From the NCBI RefSeq assembly GCF_027111335.1, contig NZ_CP114288.1:3162001-3226000 (forward strand): 64,000 bases of DNA, written 5' to 3'. Each line of letters begins with the position of its first letter. Position 1 is the first letter of the stretch. The translations under genes and the position numbers were made by a program. Under the pieces are notes generated by a model. That model worked only from the letters and a program-made list of their open reading frames with translations, searched no databases and was not told the DNA's origin. The stretch comes from Flavobacterium aquiphilum. Lineage in GTDB: Bacteria > Bacteroidota > Bacteroidia > Flavobacteriales > Flavobacteriaceae. Positions 33,843-43,912 of the stretch are shown one piece after another.

Positions 33843-33859
33843 TTTATTAGTATGAAATA

Positions 33860-36800
33860 TTATCTAGTAAGATATAAGTATCCTGATTCCTGTTGAGGCT
33901 TCGATTGCTTAGTATATCTCAGTATGTAATAATATGTTCCTTCTGGTAATCCGTTTGATTCTTTTACGGTTGTTCTTCCTTCTGAAAAACCTTTAAATAC
34001 TACATCAGTATTATTATAATGATCTCTTTCGAAAACTAAAACTCCCCAACGATTATAAATCTGAACGGTATTATCCGGATAACACTCGATACCTCGAATG
34101 TAAAATCTCTCATTTTTCTCATCTCCATTCAAAGACATTGCATTGAAAACTTTGATATTACAGCCATTTAGTTCTATAACAGTTGGATTACCGTCTTGGG
34201 TATTCTCAACATCAGATTTATCAGAAACACTGATTCCCCTTAGAGTAGTCCCTGAAGCAGTTGCCTGGTTACTTACCTCTCCTGAATTGATGTCTGTCTG
34301 TGTCAAGGTATAAGTTCCAGTGAATGAAATGTCATTACTTTCTCCAACCGCCAAACTTATTGGGCCTCCGGTAATTATAACTCCTGGTAAAAGATCAGAA
34401 ATCTGAATGTTTTGAAGAGGAACATTACCCGTGTTAGTTACCGTAAAAGTATACGTCAGAGTTTCTCCAGCTTCATTATTACCATTGTTGTTATTGTCAT
34501 CTGATGCCACTTTCATGACAAGCGCAATTGACGGCACTTCAACAAAAATCTTAACTGTCGCACTACTGCAATTGTTGCCGTTGACTTTTTCACAAATTTG
34601 ATAAGTCAAAGTATGGCTTCCGCTCGCTGTACCGGGAGCCACGTCAATAGTTCCATCAGCATTTAGGGTAATTCCTGATGGGAAATTTTCACCTTTTAAA
34701 ATAACATTCGCAGGATTAACTGGAACACCATTTAAATTATCATTGTCTAAAACATTAATAATTTTTAATGAACCGTTTATTCCGTCTGCTCTTGCAATAT
34801 CATCATCATTTCTGGCTTCTATTCCGAATTGAGGTTTTGCATTACAACCCGATGTTGCTGATGGATAATTTACTGTTACTGATTGCGTAGGATTTAAGGT
34901 GAACTGCATCGTTACCGCTGGTCTTGTCAACTCAAATCCGTCAGCACCTTCTAACCATTGCCCGTTTACTAAAATCCATCCTGGCCAATCAATCGGATTA
35001 TTGTTCGTGTCCACTACAGCACCAGGCCACAATACATTACCGCTTAAGGGCATATTAGTTTGTGTGGCTACAATATTATTAGCACTATCTATCCAGTTTA
35101 TTGTCAGCAATTCTGTTGGTGTAAAATTATCAGCAGTTACATTATATGAAACATACGGAACATTTTTCGCACAATAACTCTCTGCGTTTATAGTCATTGT
35201 TGGAGCTGTAACTTTAACTACTACCAAAGCTGATTTACAATTTCCTGAATTCGCTTTTTCACAGATTTCATAAGTTAGGGTGTAAGTTCCTGCAGGAGTA
35301 TTTGGGGCTAATTCAACTATTCCATCTCGTCTTAGCGTCAATTTATTATCTGGATCTGGAGTTAATACATTTATATTAACATTAGTAATCAATAATGGAC
35401 TATTGTCTAAAGTATCATTGTTTAAAACATTTACTACCTGAACAACCTTATTGATGCCTACAACTGGACCGATTTCATCTTTTGTTACAACAAGATTTCT
35501 TTTTATAACTGGAATTTTTACAGTTGCTGGTGTGGCATCTACATCTCCATTATTATCCGTTGCTGTAAAACTGAACGAATCATCTCCTGAAAATACTCCG
35601 CTTGGATCATAAGTCAACAACAATGCTTCTGCAGGTGTTACTATTTGATTAGCTGTTAATGGAACTCCGTTTAATGCTAACACTCCATTAGATGGTAATG
35701 TCAATACAATATAATTTACTATCATTCCATCTGTATCTGTTGCTGTTAAAGCATTAATTGCTGTTGCACCCGCACTTGAAGGAATCCCATTATTAGTATG
35801 ATCATTTGCTATTGGCAGATTATTTCCAACAGGAATTGTAATTATAGCTGGTGCAGAATTTGCTCCAGAATTATCCGTTGCAGTAAAAGTAAACGCATCA
35901 TTTCCTGTAAATAAACCGCTTGGATCATAAGTAAGTTTTACAATTTCTGCTGTTGTCAATACTTGTCCTGTTATTATTGTTATTCCGTTCAAAGCCAGAA
36001 TCCCCTTTGATGGAAGTGTTACAATAGTGTAGCCAGTTATTGTTCCGTCAACATCTGTTGCAGAAAGCGGGTTAATTGATGTCGCATTAGCAATTGATGG
36101 AATACTTCTATTTGTATCGTTTACGGCAACTGGCGCATCATTGACTGCCGTTACGGTAATCAGTTCGTTGGCTGTAGCTGTAGCTGTCCCGTCTGTAATC
36201 ACATACGGAATGCTGATTGCTGTAGCCGAATTAAAGTTCGCTGAAGGCGTAAAAGTAATTACACCCGTAGCAGTGATATTTACTGTTCCGTTGGTAACCG
36301 ATATAGTCTGTGTTGTTCCTGTCAGAATGGTTCCGTTGATAGATACAATTGTCAGCGTATCGCCTTCAACATCCGTATCCAGTGCCAATGGGGTCAATGT
36401 CACTGTACCGTCTTCGGCAACAGTGTAAGTATCGTTTACGGCAATTGGAGCATCATTGACTGCCGTTACGGTAATCAGTTCGTTGGCTGTAGCTGTAGCA
36501 GTCCCGTCTGTAATCACATACGGAATGCTGATCGCGGTAGCCGAATTAAAGTCCGCTGAAGGCGTAAAAGTAATTACACCCGTAGCAGTGATATTTACTG
36601 TTCCGTTGGTAACCGATATAGTCTGTGTTGTTCCTGTCAGAACGGTTCCGTTGATAGATACAATGGTCAGCGTATCGCCTTCAACATCCGTATCCAGTGC
36701 CAATGGGGTCAATGTCACTGTACCGTCTTCGGCAACAGTGTAAGTATCGTTTACGGCAACTGGAGCATCATTGACTGCCGTTACGGTAATCAGTTCGTTG

Positions 36801-39800
36801 GCTGTAGCTGTAGCAGTCCCGTCTGTAATCACATACGGAATGCTGATTGCTGTAGCCGAATTAAAGTTCGCTGAAGGCGTAAAAGTAATTACACCCGTAG
36901 CAGTGATATTTACTGTTCCGTTGGTAACCGATATAGTCTGAACACCTCCGGTTAAAGTTGTTCCGTTAATAGATACAATTGTCAGCGTATCGCCTTCAAC
37001 ATCCGTATCCAGTGCCAATGGGGTCAATGTCACTGTACCCTCTTCGGCAACAGTGTAAGTATCGTTTACGGCAACTGGAGCATCATTGACTGCCGTTACG
37101 GTAATCAGTTCGTTGGCTGTAGCTGTAGCAGTCCCGTCTGTAATCACATACGGAATGCTGATTGCTGTAGCCGAATTAAAGTTCGCTGAAGGCGTAAAAG
37201 TAATTACACCCGTAGCAGTGATATTTACTGTTCCGTTGGTAACCGATATAGTCTGAACACCTCCGGTTAAAGTTGTTCCGTTGATAGATACAATGGTCAG
37301 CGTATCGCCTTCAACATCCGTATCCAGTGCCAATGGGGTCAATGTCACTGTACCGTCTTCGGCAACAGTGTAAGTATCGTTTACGGCAACTGGCGCATCA
37401 TTGACTGCCGTTACGGTAATCAGTTCGTTGGCTGTAGCTGTAGCAGCCCCATCTGTAATCACATACGGAATGCTGATCGCGGTAGCCGAATTAAAGTCCG
37501 CTGAAGGCGTAAAAGTAATTACACCCGTAGCAGTGATATTTACTGTTCCGTTGGTAACCGATATAGTCTGTGTTGTTCCTGTCAGAACGGTTCCGTTGAT
37601 AGATACAATGGTCAGCGTATCGCCGTCAACATCCGTATCCAGTGCCAATGGGGTCAATGTCACTGTACCCTCTTCGGCAACAGTGTAAGTATCGTTTACG
37701 GCAACAGGCGCATCATTGACTGCCGTTACGGTAATCATTTCGTTGGCTGTAGCTGTAGCTGTCCCGTCTGTAATCACATACGGAATGCTGATTGCTGTAG
37801 CCGAATTAAAGTTCGCTGAAGGCGTAAAAGTAATTACACCCGTAGCAGTGATATTTACTGTTCCGTTGGTAACCGATATAGTCTGAACACCTCCGGTTAA
37901 AGTTGTTCCGTTAATAGATACAATGGTCAGCGTATCGCCTTCAACATCCGCATCCAGTGCCAATGGGGTCAATGTCACTGTACCCTCTTCGGCAACAGTG
38001 TAAGTATCGTTTACGGCAACTGGAGCATCATTGACTGCCGTTACGGTAATCAGTTCGTTGGCTGTAGCTGTAGCAGTCCCGTCTGTAATCACATACGGAA
38101 TGCTGATCGCGGTAGCCGAATTAAAGTTCGCTGAAGGCGTAAAAGTAATTACACCCGTAGCAGTGATATTTACTGTTCCGTTGGTAACCGATATAGTCTG
38201 AACACCTCCGGTTAAAGTTGTTCCGTTAATAGATACAATTGTCAGCGTATCGCCTTCAACATCCGTATCCAGTGCCAATGGGGTCAATGTCACTGTACCC
38301 TCTTCGGCAACAGTGTAAGTATCGTTTACGGCAACTGGAGCATCATTGACTGCCGTTACGGTAATCAGTTCGTTGGCTGTAGCTGTAGCAGTCCCATCTG
38401 TAATCACATACGGAATGCTGATCGCGGTAGCCGAATTAAAGTTCGCTGAAGGCGTAAAAGTAATTACACCCGTAGCAGTGATATTTACTGTTCCGTTGGT
38501 AACCGATATAGTCTGTGTTGTTCCTGTCAGAACGGTTCCGTTGATAGATACAATGGTCAGCGTATCGCCTTCAACATCTGTATCCAGTGCCAATGGGGTC
38601 AATGTCACTGTACCCTCTTCGGCAACAGTGTAAGTATCGTTTACGGCAACTGGAGCATCATTGACTGCCGTTACGGTAATCAGTTCGTTGGCTGTAGCTG
38701 TAGCAGTCCCGTCTGTAATCACATACGGAATGCTGATCGCGGTAGCCGAATTAAAGTTCGCTGAAGGCGTAAAAGTAATTACACCCGTAGCAGTGATATT
38801 TACTGTTCCGTTGGTAACCGATATAGTCTGAACACCTCCGGTTAAAGTTGTTCCGTTAATAGATACAATTGTCAGCGTATCGCCTTCAACATCCGTATCC
38901 AGTGCCAATGGGGTCAATGTCACTGTACCCTCTTCGGCAACAGTGTAAGTATCGTTTACGGCAACTGGAGCATCATTGACTGCCGTTACGGTAATCAGTT
39001 CGTTGGCTGTAGCTGTAGCAGTCCCGTCTGTAATCACATACGGAATGCTGATTGCTGTAGCCGAATTAAAGTTCGCTGAAGGCGTAAAAGTAATTACACC
39101 CGTAGCAGTGATATTTACTGTTCCGTTGGTAACCGATATAGTCTGAACACCTCCGGTTAAAGTTGTTCCGTTGATAGATACAATGGTCAGCGTATCGCCT
39201 TCAACATCCGTATCCAGTGCCAATGGGGTCAATGTCACTGTACCCTCTTCGGCAACAGTGTAAGTATCGTTTACGGCAACTGGCGCATCATTGACTGCCG
39301 TTACGGTAATCAGTTCGTTGGCTGTAGCTGTAGCAGCCCCATCTGTAATCACATACGGAATGCTGATTGCTGTAGCCGAATTAAAGTTCGCTGAAGGCGT
39401 AAAAGTAATTACACCCGTAGCAGTGATATTTACTGTTCCGTTGGTAACCGATATAGTCTGAACACCTCCGGTTAAAGTTGTTCCGTTGATAGATACAATG
39501 GTCAGCGTATCGCCTTCAACATCCGTATCCAGTGCCAATGGGGTCAATGTCACTGTACCGTCTTCGGCAACAGTGTAAGTATCGTTTACGGCAACTGGAG
39601 CATTATTGACTGCCGTTACGGTAATCAGTTCGTTGGCTGTAGCTGTAGCAGTCCCGTCTGTAATCACATACGGAATGCTGATCGCGGTAGCCGAATTAAA
39701 GTCCGCTGAAGGCGTAAAAGTAATTACACCCGTAGCAGTGATATTTACTGTTCCGTTGGTAACCGATATAGTCTGAACACCTCCGGTTAAAGTTGTTCCG

Positions 39801-42800
39801 TTGATAGATACAATGGTCAGCGTATCGCCTTCAACATCCGTATCCAGTGCCAATGGGGTCAATGTCACTGTACCATCTTCGGCAACAGTGTAAGTATCGT
39901 TTACGGCAACTGGAGCATCATTGACTGCCGTTACGGTAATCAGTTCGTTGGCTGTAGCTGTAGCAGTCCCGTCTGTAATCACATACGGAATGCTGATCGC
40001 GGTAGCCGAATTAAAGTTCGCTGAAGGCGTAAAAGTAATTACACCCGTAGCAGTGATATTTACTGTTCCGTTGGTAACCGATATAGTCTGTGTTGTTCCT
40101 GTCAGAACGGTTCCGTTGATAGATACAATGGTCAGCGTATCGCCTTCAACATCCGTATCCAGTGCCAATGGGGTCAATGTCACTGTACCCTCTTCGGCAA
40201 CAGTGTAAGTATCGTTTACGGCAATTGGAGCATCATTGACTGCCGTTACGGTAATCAGTTCGTTGGCTGTAGCTGTAGCAGTCCCGTCTGTAATCACATA
40301 CGGAATGCTGATTGCTGTAGCCGAATTAAAGTTCGCTGAAGGCGTAAAAGTAATTACACCCGTAGCAGTGATATTTACTGTTCCGTTGGTAACCGATATA
40401 GTCTGAACACCTCCGGTTAAAGTTGTTCCGTTAATAGATACAATTGTCAGCGTATCGCCTTCAACATCCGTATCCAGTGCCAATGGGGTCAATGTCACTG
40501 TACCCTCTTCGGCAACAGTGTAAGTATCGTTTACGGCAATTGGAGCATCATTGACTGCCGTTACGGTAATCAGTTCGTTGGCTGTAGCTGTAGCAGTCCC
40601 GTCTGTAATCACATACGGAATGCTGATTGCTGTAGCCGAATTAAAGTTCGCTGAAGGCGTAAAAGTAATTACACCCGTAGCAGTGATATTTACTGTTCCG
40701 TTGGTAACCGATATAGTCTGAACACCTCCGGTTAAAGTTGTTCCGTTGATAGATACAATGGTCAGCGTATCGCCTTCAACATCCGTATCCAGTGCCAATG
40801 GGGTCAATGTCACTGTACCGTCTTCGGCAACAGTGTAAGTATCGTTTACGGCAACTGGCGCATCATTGACTGCCGTTACGGTAATCAGTTCGTTGGCTGT
40901 AGCTGTAGCAGCCCCATCTGTAATCACATACGGAATGCTGATCGCGGTAGCCGAATTAAAGTCCGCTGAAGGCGTAAAAGTAATTACACCCGTAGCAGTG
41001 ATATTTACTGTTCCGTTGGTAACCGATATAGTCTGAACACCTCCGGTTAAAGTTGTTCCGTTAATAGATACAATGGTCAGCGTATCGCCTTCAACATCCG
41101 TATCCAGTGCCAATGGGGTCAATGTCACTGTACCCTCTTCGGCAACAGTGTAAGTATCGTTTACGGCAACTGGCGCATTATTTGTAACTTTTAAAATTGC
41201 TGTGTTCGATGAAGGCTGTGCACAAACATTTGAAGTACTTGTAACGTCTACCCTATACAAATAATTATTATATGAGTATGGAATATTCGTTAACGACAAA
41301 GAATTTGTGGCTGCATTTGAAAAAATTGGATTTGTTCCTCCATTAGTAACAGTTGTCCAAGTTGAACCGCTATTAGTACTTTGCTTCCAGGTATATACTA
41401 AATGAGTTCCCGTAACTACTGCACTAAAAGTAGCATTAGCTCCTCCATTTACGCTAGTATTAGCTGGACTAGTAGTAATTGCAACAACATTTGAAACTAA
41501 ATAATTCGCCTTAGAAGTTCCGTTAGTATTTACAGGAGTGGCATAAGAAGCTGCTGTTACTTTGCCATCTGCTGAATTTGTTACAGGAGGATTACCAGTT
41601 CCATAATATCCATTTGAATCCGGATCAGCTGTTGAAGTACCATATGCTTCTACAGAATCTGGACATCCATCATTATCTGAATCTAAATCAAGCTGATTTA
41701 TTAACCCATCTAAATCTTGGTCATATCTATCATCAATACCATCAGAATTTGTATCAACAAAACCAGCGGCATCTTTATCTGCATAATTTAATTTTTTATC
41801 TCCATCTGCATCTCCAAAAGGATCAGACAAACTTCCTATTTCGACTGTATCTAAAATACCATCGTTGTCATCATCCAAATCACATTCTACATTAAGACCG
41901 TCATTATCCTGATTCCCTTCATAATTAGGATTCTCGACAGGAATGTACAATGAAACGCTTCCTCCAGTTCCTCCATTTTGTGAACCATTTCTTTCTCCGT
42001 CCAAATGTTGTCCTCCAATACCTCCTGCTGAAATCAATGTCACGTTCGCAGGAAGACTTGCTAAGGAATAAAGCAAAGCACCGCCACCACCACCACCACC
42101 GGGACCATGATACGTATTTGTATTCAAATCCTGTCCGTCACCTCCTTTTGTAGATACCGTTAAATTACCTGTAAAAACAGGAGTCTTTAAAACGACTGTC
42201 CCACCGGCACCTCCACCACCTCCACCATCTGGCGCACCTGTTGGATTAACCGCTAACGGTGCGAAGCCATCAGCTATGATGGAATAACCATTACCAACAA
42301 TTTCATTCGCAAAAATGATAACAATTCCCCCTCCATCTGCAGCCGAAGAAGGATTACTTGTTGTTACATATCCAGATCCTCCGGCACCACCAAGAAAAAC
42401 TTTGTCCTGGGCAAAATAAGTTGACAAACTTACACCGCCTATACCTCCGGCATTGGCTCCATTAACATCGCACCAGCGTTTTCCTCCTTCTCCTCCGGCA
42501 CCATAATTAGATCCGCCTCCGCCTCCAGAATCTCCAGAAACTCCGGAACCTCCTCCATTCGCTCGTGGTGATCGTCCTCTATTGCTACCTGTATTATCTA
42601 AAACAATCCCGTCTCCTTTTGTAAAAGATGCGGTATAGGTACTACTTTGTACATATTGGGTATTAGGGTTAATGCTACAATCATTATTAGGTCCATTTGT
42701 CAACATTTGAATTCCTTGGTATCCTTTACCTGCAACATTTATATTGGCATTAAAAGTCACTTTATCTGCCTGAATAGCTAATACTCCTCCTGTTTTATCT

Positions 42801-43411
42801 GCAGTAATCCAGTCTTTTGCAGTCAAAGTACCATTAATATTTACTGCTCCTACGTATTTTGGAACCCTTACTACCTGAACCAAACCACTAATTGTATAAC
42901 TTTTAATTAATGGATATACTGGTGTTATAACGTTACCAACGATACTTTTAATTTCGAAAAATTCATAATTACCAGTATTGTTGATAGCCGATATATTTCC
43001 ACCTGCACTAGTATTAGTGACATCGATAGTAGCCCCTTTCATCTGAATAATCAAAGCCTTATCTCCAACCGAAAATCCGGCTGAACTACTAACTGTAATA
43101 GTATTAACACATGCTAAATCACAAGGTGCACAAACGGGCTGATTGATAGCTGTAACCGAAAAATAGCTATTTACTATCCCTGAAATATTGGTTTGAGAAA
43201 AACCATTCAGGCTAAATAATAAAAAGAAAAAAAACAGATTTAGATTCAACCTCCTTTTTTCATTAATCAATAACATTTTCACACTAAAAATTATGTGTCC
43301 ATTCCTATGTACTTTTAACCAAAAAGGCTTAAGAAAAATTACAAAGAGTAATGATACCATTTTAAATTTTTGAAAGGCTTCCCAAAAATTAAAGAGTCGA
43401 GTTTTTTTCAT
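33860..43411 (-). CDS. Giant repeat adhesin, T9SS type-B sorted (gliding-motility-type C-terminus)
   Basis: A 3183-residue cell-surface protein. A better start is probably the ATG at 43276 (residue 46), which gives a standard signal peptide (FFFFLLFSLNGFSQ). Domains in order: an N-terminal beta-rich region; a glycine-rich segment (about 270-490); calcium-binding TSP3-like Asp repeats (about 495-600, DDDNDGILD); an Ig/PKD-like domain (about 645-740); sixteen 105-residue cadherin-like repeats (about 747-2426); two modified repeats; two more Ig-like modules; a DUF11-type domain (about 2965-3070); and a gliding-motility-type C-terminal domain (IYNRWGVLVFERDHYNN) that directs secretion by the type IX system. 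It heads the operon with PorP/SprF and OmpA genes. Likely role: adhesion, gliding or biofilm. Confidence 0.9.
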   Translation of the reverse strand: MKKTRLFNFWEAFQKFKMVSLLFVIFLKPFWLKVHRNGHIIFSVKMLLINEKRRLNLNLFFFFLLFSLNGFSQTNISGIVNSYFSVTAINQPVCAPCDLACVNTITVSSSAGFSVGDKALIIQMKGATIDVTNTSAGGNISAINNTGNYEFFEIKSIVGNVITPVYPLIKSYTISGLVQVVRVPKYVGAVNINGTLTAKDWITADKTGGVLAIQADKVTFNANINVAGKGYQGIQMLTNGPNNDCSINPNTQYVQSSTYTASFTKGDGIVLDNTGSNRGRSPRANGGGSGVSGDSGGGGGSNYGAGGEGGKRWCDVNGANAGGIGGVSLSTYFAQDKVFLGGAGGSGYVTTSNPSSAADGGGIVIIFANEIVGNGYSIIADGFAPLAVNPTGAPDGGGGGGAGGTVVLKTPVFTGNLTVSTKGGDGQDLNTNTYHGPGGGGGGGALLYSLASLPANVTLISAGGIGGQHLDGERNGSQNGGTGGSVSLYIPVENPNYEGNQDNDGLNVECDLDDDNDGILDTVEIGSLSDPFGDADGDKKLNYADKDAAGFVDTNSDGIDDRYDQDLDGLINQLDLDSDNDGCPDSVEAYGTSTADPDSNGYYGTGNPPVTNSADGKVTAASYATPVNTNGTSKANYLVSNVVAITTSPANTSVNGGANATFSAVVTGTHLVYTWKQSTNSGSTWTTVTNGGTNPIFSNAATNSLSLTNIPYSYNNYLYRVDVTSTSNVCAQPSSNTAILKVTNNAPVAVNDTYTVAEEGTVTLTPLALDTDVEGDTLTIVSINGTTLTGGVQTISVTNGTVNITATGVITFTPSADFNSATAISIPYVITDGAATATANELITVTAVNDAPVAVNDTYTVAEDGTVTLTPLALDTDVEGDTLTIVSINGTTLTGGVQTISVTNGTVNITATGVITFTPSANFNSATAISIPYVITDGTATATANELITVTAVNDAPIAVNDTYTVAEEGTVTLTPLALDTDVEGDTLTIVSINGTTLTGGVQTISVTNGTVNITATGVITFTPSANFNSATAISIPYVITDGTATATANELITVTAVNDAPIAVNDTYTVAEEGTVTLTPLALDTDVEGDTLTIVSINGTVLTGTTQTISVTNGTVNITATGVITFTPSANFNSATAISIPYVITDGTATATANELITVTAVNDAPVAVNDTYTVAEDGTVTLTPLALDTDVEGDTLTIVSINGTTLTGGVQTISVTNGTVNITATGVITFTPSADFNSATAISIPYVITDGTATATANELITVTAVNNAPVAVNDTYTVAEDGTVTLTPLALDTDVEGDTLTIVSINGTTLTGGVQTISVTNGTVNITATGVITFTPSANFNSATAISIPYVITDGAATATANELITVTAVNDAPVAVNDTYTVAEEGTVTLTPLALDTDVEGDTLTIVSINGTTLTGGVQTISVTNGTVNITATGVITFTPSANFNSATAISIPYVITDGTATATANELITVTAVNDAPVAVNDTYTVAEEGTVTLTPLALDTDVEGDTLTIVSINGTTLTGGVQTISVTNGTVNITATGVITFTPSANFNSATAISIPYVITDGTATATANELITVTAVNDAPVAVNDTYTVAEEGTVTLTPLALDTDVEGDTLTIVSINGTVLTGTTQTISVTNGTVNITATGVITFTPSANFNSATAISIPYVITDGTATATANELITVTAVNDAPVAVNDTYTVAEEGTVTLTPLALDTDVEGDTLTIVSINGTTLTGGVQTISVTNGTVNITATGVITFTPSANFNSATAISIPYVITDGTATATANELITVTAVNDAPVAVNDTYTVAEEGTVTLTPLALDADVEGDTLTIVSINGTTLTGGVQTISVTNGTVNITATGVITFTPSANFNSATAISIPYVITDGTATATANEMITVTAVNDAPVAVNDTYTVAEEGTVTLTPLALDTDVDGDTLTIVSINGTVLTGTTQTISVTNGTVNITATGVITFTPSADFNSATAISIPYVITDGAATATANELITVTAVNDAPVAVNDTYTVAEDGTVTLTPLALDTDVEGDTLTIVSINGTTLTGGVQTISVTNGTVNITATGVITFTPSANFNSATAISIPYVITDGTATATANELITVTAVNDAPVAVNDTYTVAEEGTVTLTPLALDTDVEGDTLTIVSINGTTLTGGVQTISVTNGTVNITATGVITFTPSANFNSATAISIPYVITDGTATATANELITVTAVNDAPVAVNDTYTVAEDGTVTLTPLALDTDVEGDTLTIVSINGTVLTGTTQTISVTNGTVNITATGVITFTPSADFNSATAISIPYVITDGTATATANELITVTAVNDAPIAVNDTYTVAEDGTVTLTPLALDTDVEGDTLTIVSINGTILTGTTQTISVTNGTVNITATGVITFTPSANFNSATAISIPYVITDGTATATANELITVTAVNDAPVAVNDTNRSIPSIANATSINPLSATDVDGTITGYTIVTLPSKGILALNGITIITGQVLTTAEIVKLTYDPSGLFTGNDAFTFTATDNSGANSAPAIITIPVGNNLPIANDHTNNGIPSSAGATAINALTATDTDGMIVNYIVLTLPSNGVLALNGVPLTANQIVTPAEALLLTYDPSGVFSGDDSFSFTATDNNGDVDATPATVKIPVIKRNLVVTKDEIGPVVGINKVVQVVNVLNNDTLDNSPLLITNVNINVLTPDPDNKLTLRRDGIVELAPNTPAGTYTLTYEICEKANSGNCKSALVVVKVTAPTMTINAESYCAKNVPYVSYNVTADNFTPTELLTINWIDSANNIVATQTNMPLSGNVLWPGAVVDTNNNPIDWPGWILVNGQWLEGADGFELTRPAVTMQFTLNPTQSVTVNYPSATSGCNAKPQFGIEARNDDDIARADGINGSLKIINVLDNDNLNGVPVNPANVILKGENFPSGITLNADGTIDVAPGTASGSHTLTYQICEKVNGNNCSSATVKIFVEVPSIALVMKVASDDNNNNGNNEAGETLTYTFTVTNTGNVPLQNIQISDLLPGVIITGGPISLAVGESNDISFTGTYTLTQTDINSGEVSNQATASGTTLRGISVSDKSDVENTQDGNPTVIELNGCNIKVFNAMSLNGDEKNERFYIRGIECYPDNTVQIYNRWGVLVFERDHYNNTDVVFKGFSEGRTTVKESNGLPEGTYYYILRYTKQSKPQQESGYLYLTR
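36133..41172 (-). repeat. Sixteen tandem 315-bp repeats in adhesin gene
   Basis: Sixteen in-frame units of 315 bp (105 residues, each starting around AVNDTYTVAE) are nearly identical at DNA level. Variation is limited to a few two-state sites: EEG/EDG after TVA, TTLTGG/TVLTGTT, SANF/SADF and GTATA/GAATA. Their mixing along the array suggests ongoing unequal exchange or gene conversion. Boundaries are approximate. Confidence 0.9.
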
Positions 43412-43912
43412 AAAAAATTATTCCATTTGTAGCGTGCAAAAAAACAAAATGAAATAATCTGTAATTTACCTGCTCTCTCAAACCTTGTCCAAAAACGAAG
43501 ATTTTGGCAAACAAAAACATTTCTGAACAACATCATTTTTTTTTTAAACTCAGTAATTCAAGCACTTGACTTTAATAGATAGAACTGTGCTTATTTCTAA
43601 ATATTCTTTTATTATTGAAATCATCAAGACTATTAAGTTTAAAAACATAAAAAAAAAGATACTTTTTTAAAAAAGATTTCAGTTTGTTATGATTTTCAAC
43701 TAGTACTTTTTTGTTAAATACATACAAAAAAAGCCCGACAAGTCTATAGGTAAATCTATGCAGACACAAAACTGAAGAAGCGTGTCTATTCAAAAATGAA
43801 GTTCGTTTATTTTATAAATTGCGATTTAAATCAAAGAAGTTTTAGGTCTATTTAGACCTGTATTTTATGAAATGTAATTATTTCAATTTCATAAAATGCA
43901 ATTTAGTTTATT
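43412..43912. other. Regulatory spacer between adhesin and AraC-type gene
   Basis: About 500 bases, AT-rich. It must contain the adhesin promoter, but no unambiguous TTG / TANNTTTG pair is visible. A 73-codon minus-strand frame (43572-43793) has an unlikely composition and is not accepted as a gene. Confidence 0.5.

Noticed and set aside
36141..40208. Repeated 95-codon plus-strand open frames across the adhesin gene
   Set aside because: They recur at the 315-base period of the minus-strand repeats and are the antisense shadow of one coding repeat.
36133..41172. Possible CRISPR or satellite array
   Set aside because: The units are 315 bp, in frame and encode cadherin-like domains; there are no short repeats with unique spacers.
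41578..42153. Plus-strand frames of 67-105 codons rich in His, Tyr and Leu
   Set aside because: They are antisense to the Asp- and Gly-rich parts of the adhesin and owe their composition to it.
43572..43793. 73-codon minus-strand open frame upstream of the adhesin
   Set aside because: Composition is dominated by Phe, Leu, Lys and Asn as expected from AT-rich non-coding DNA, and no family or start context supports it.
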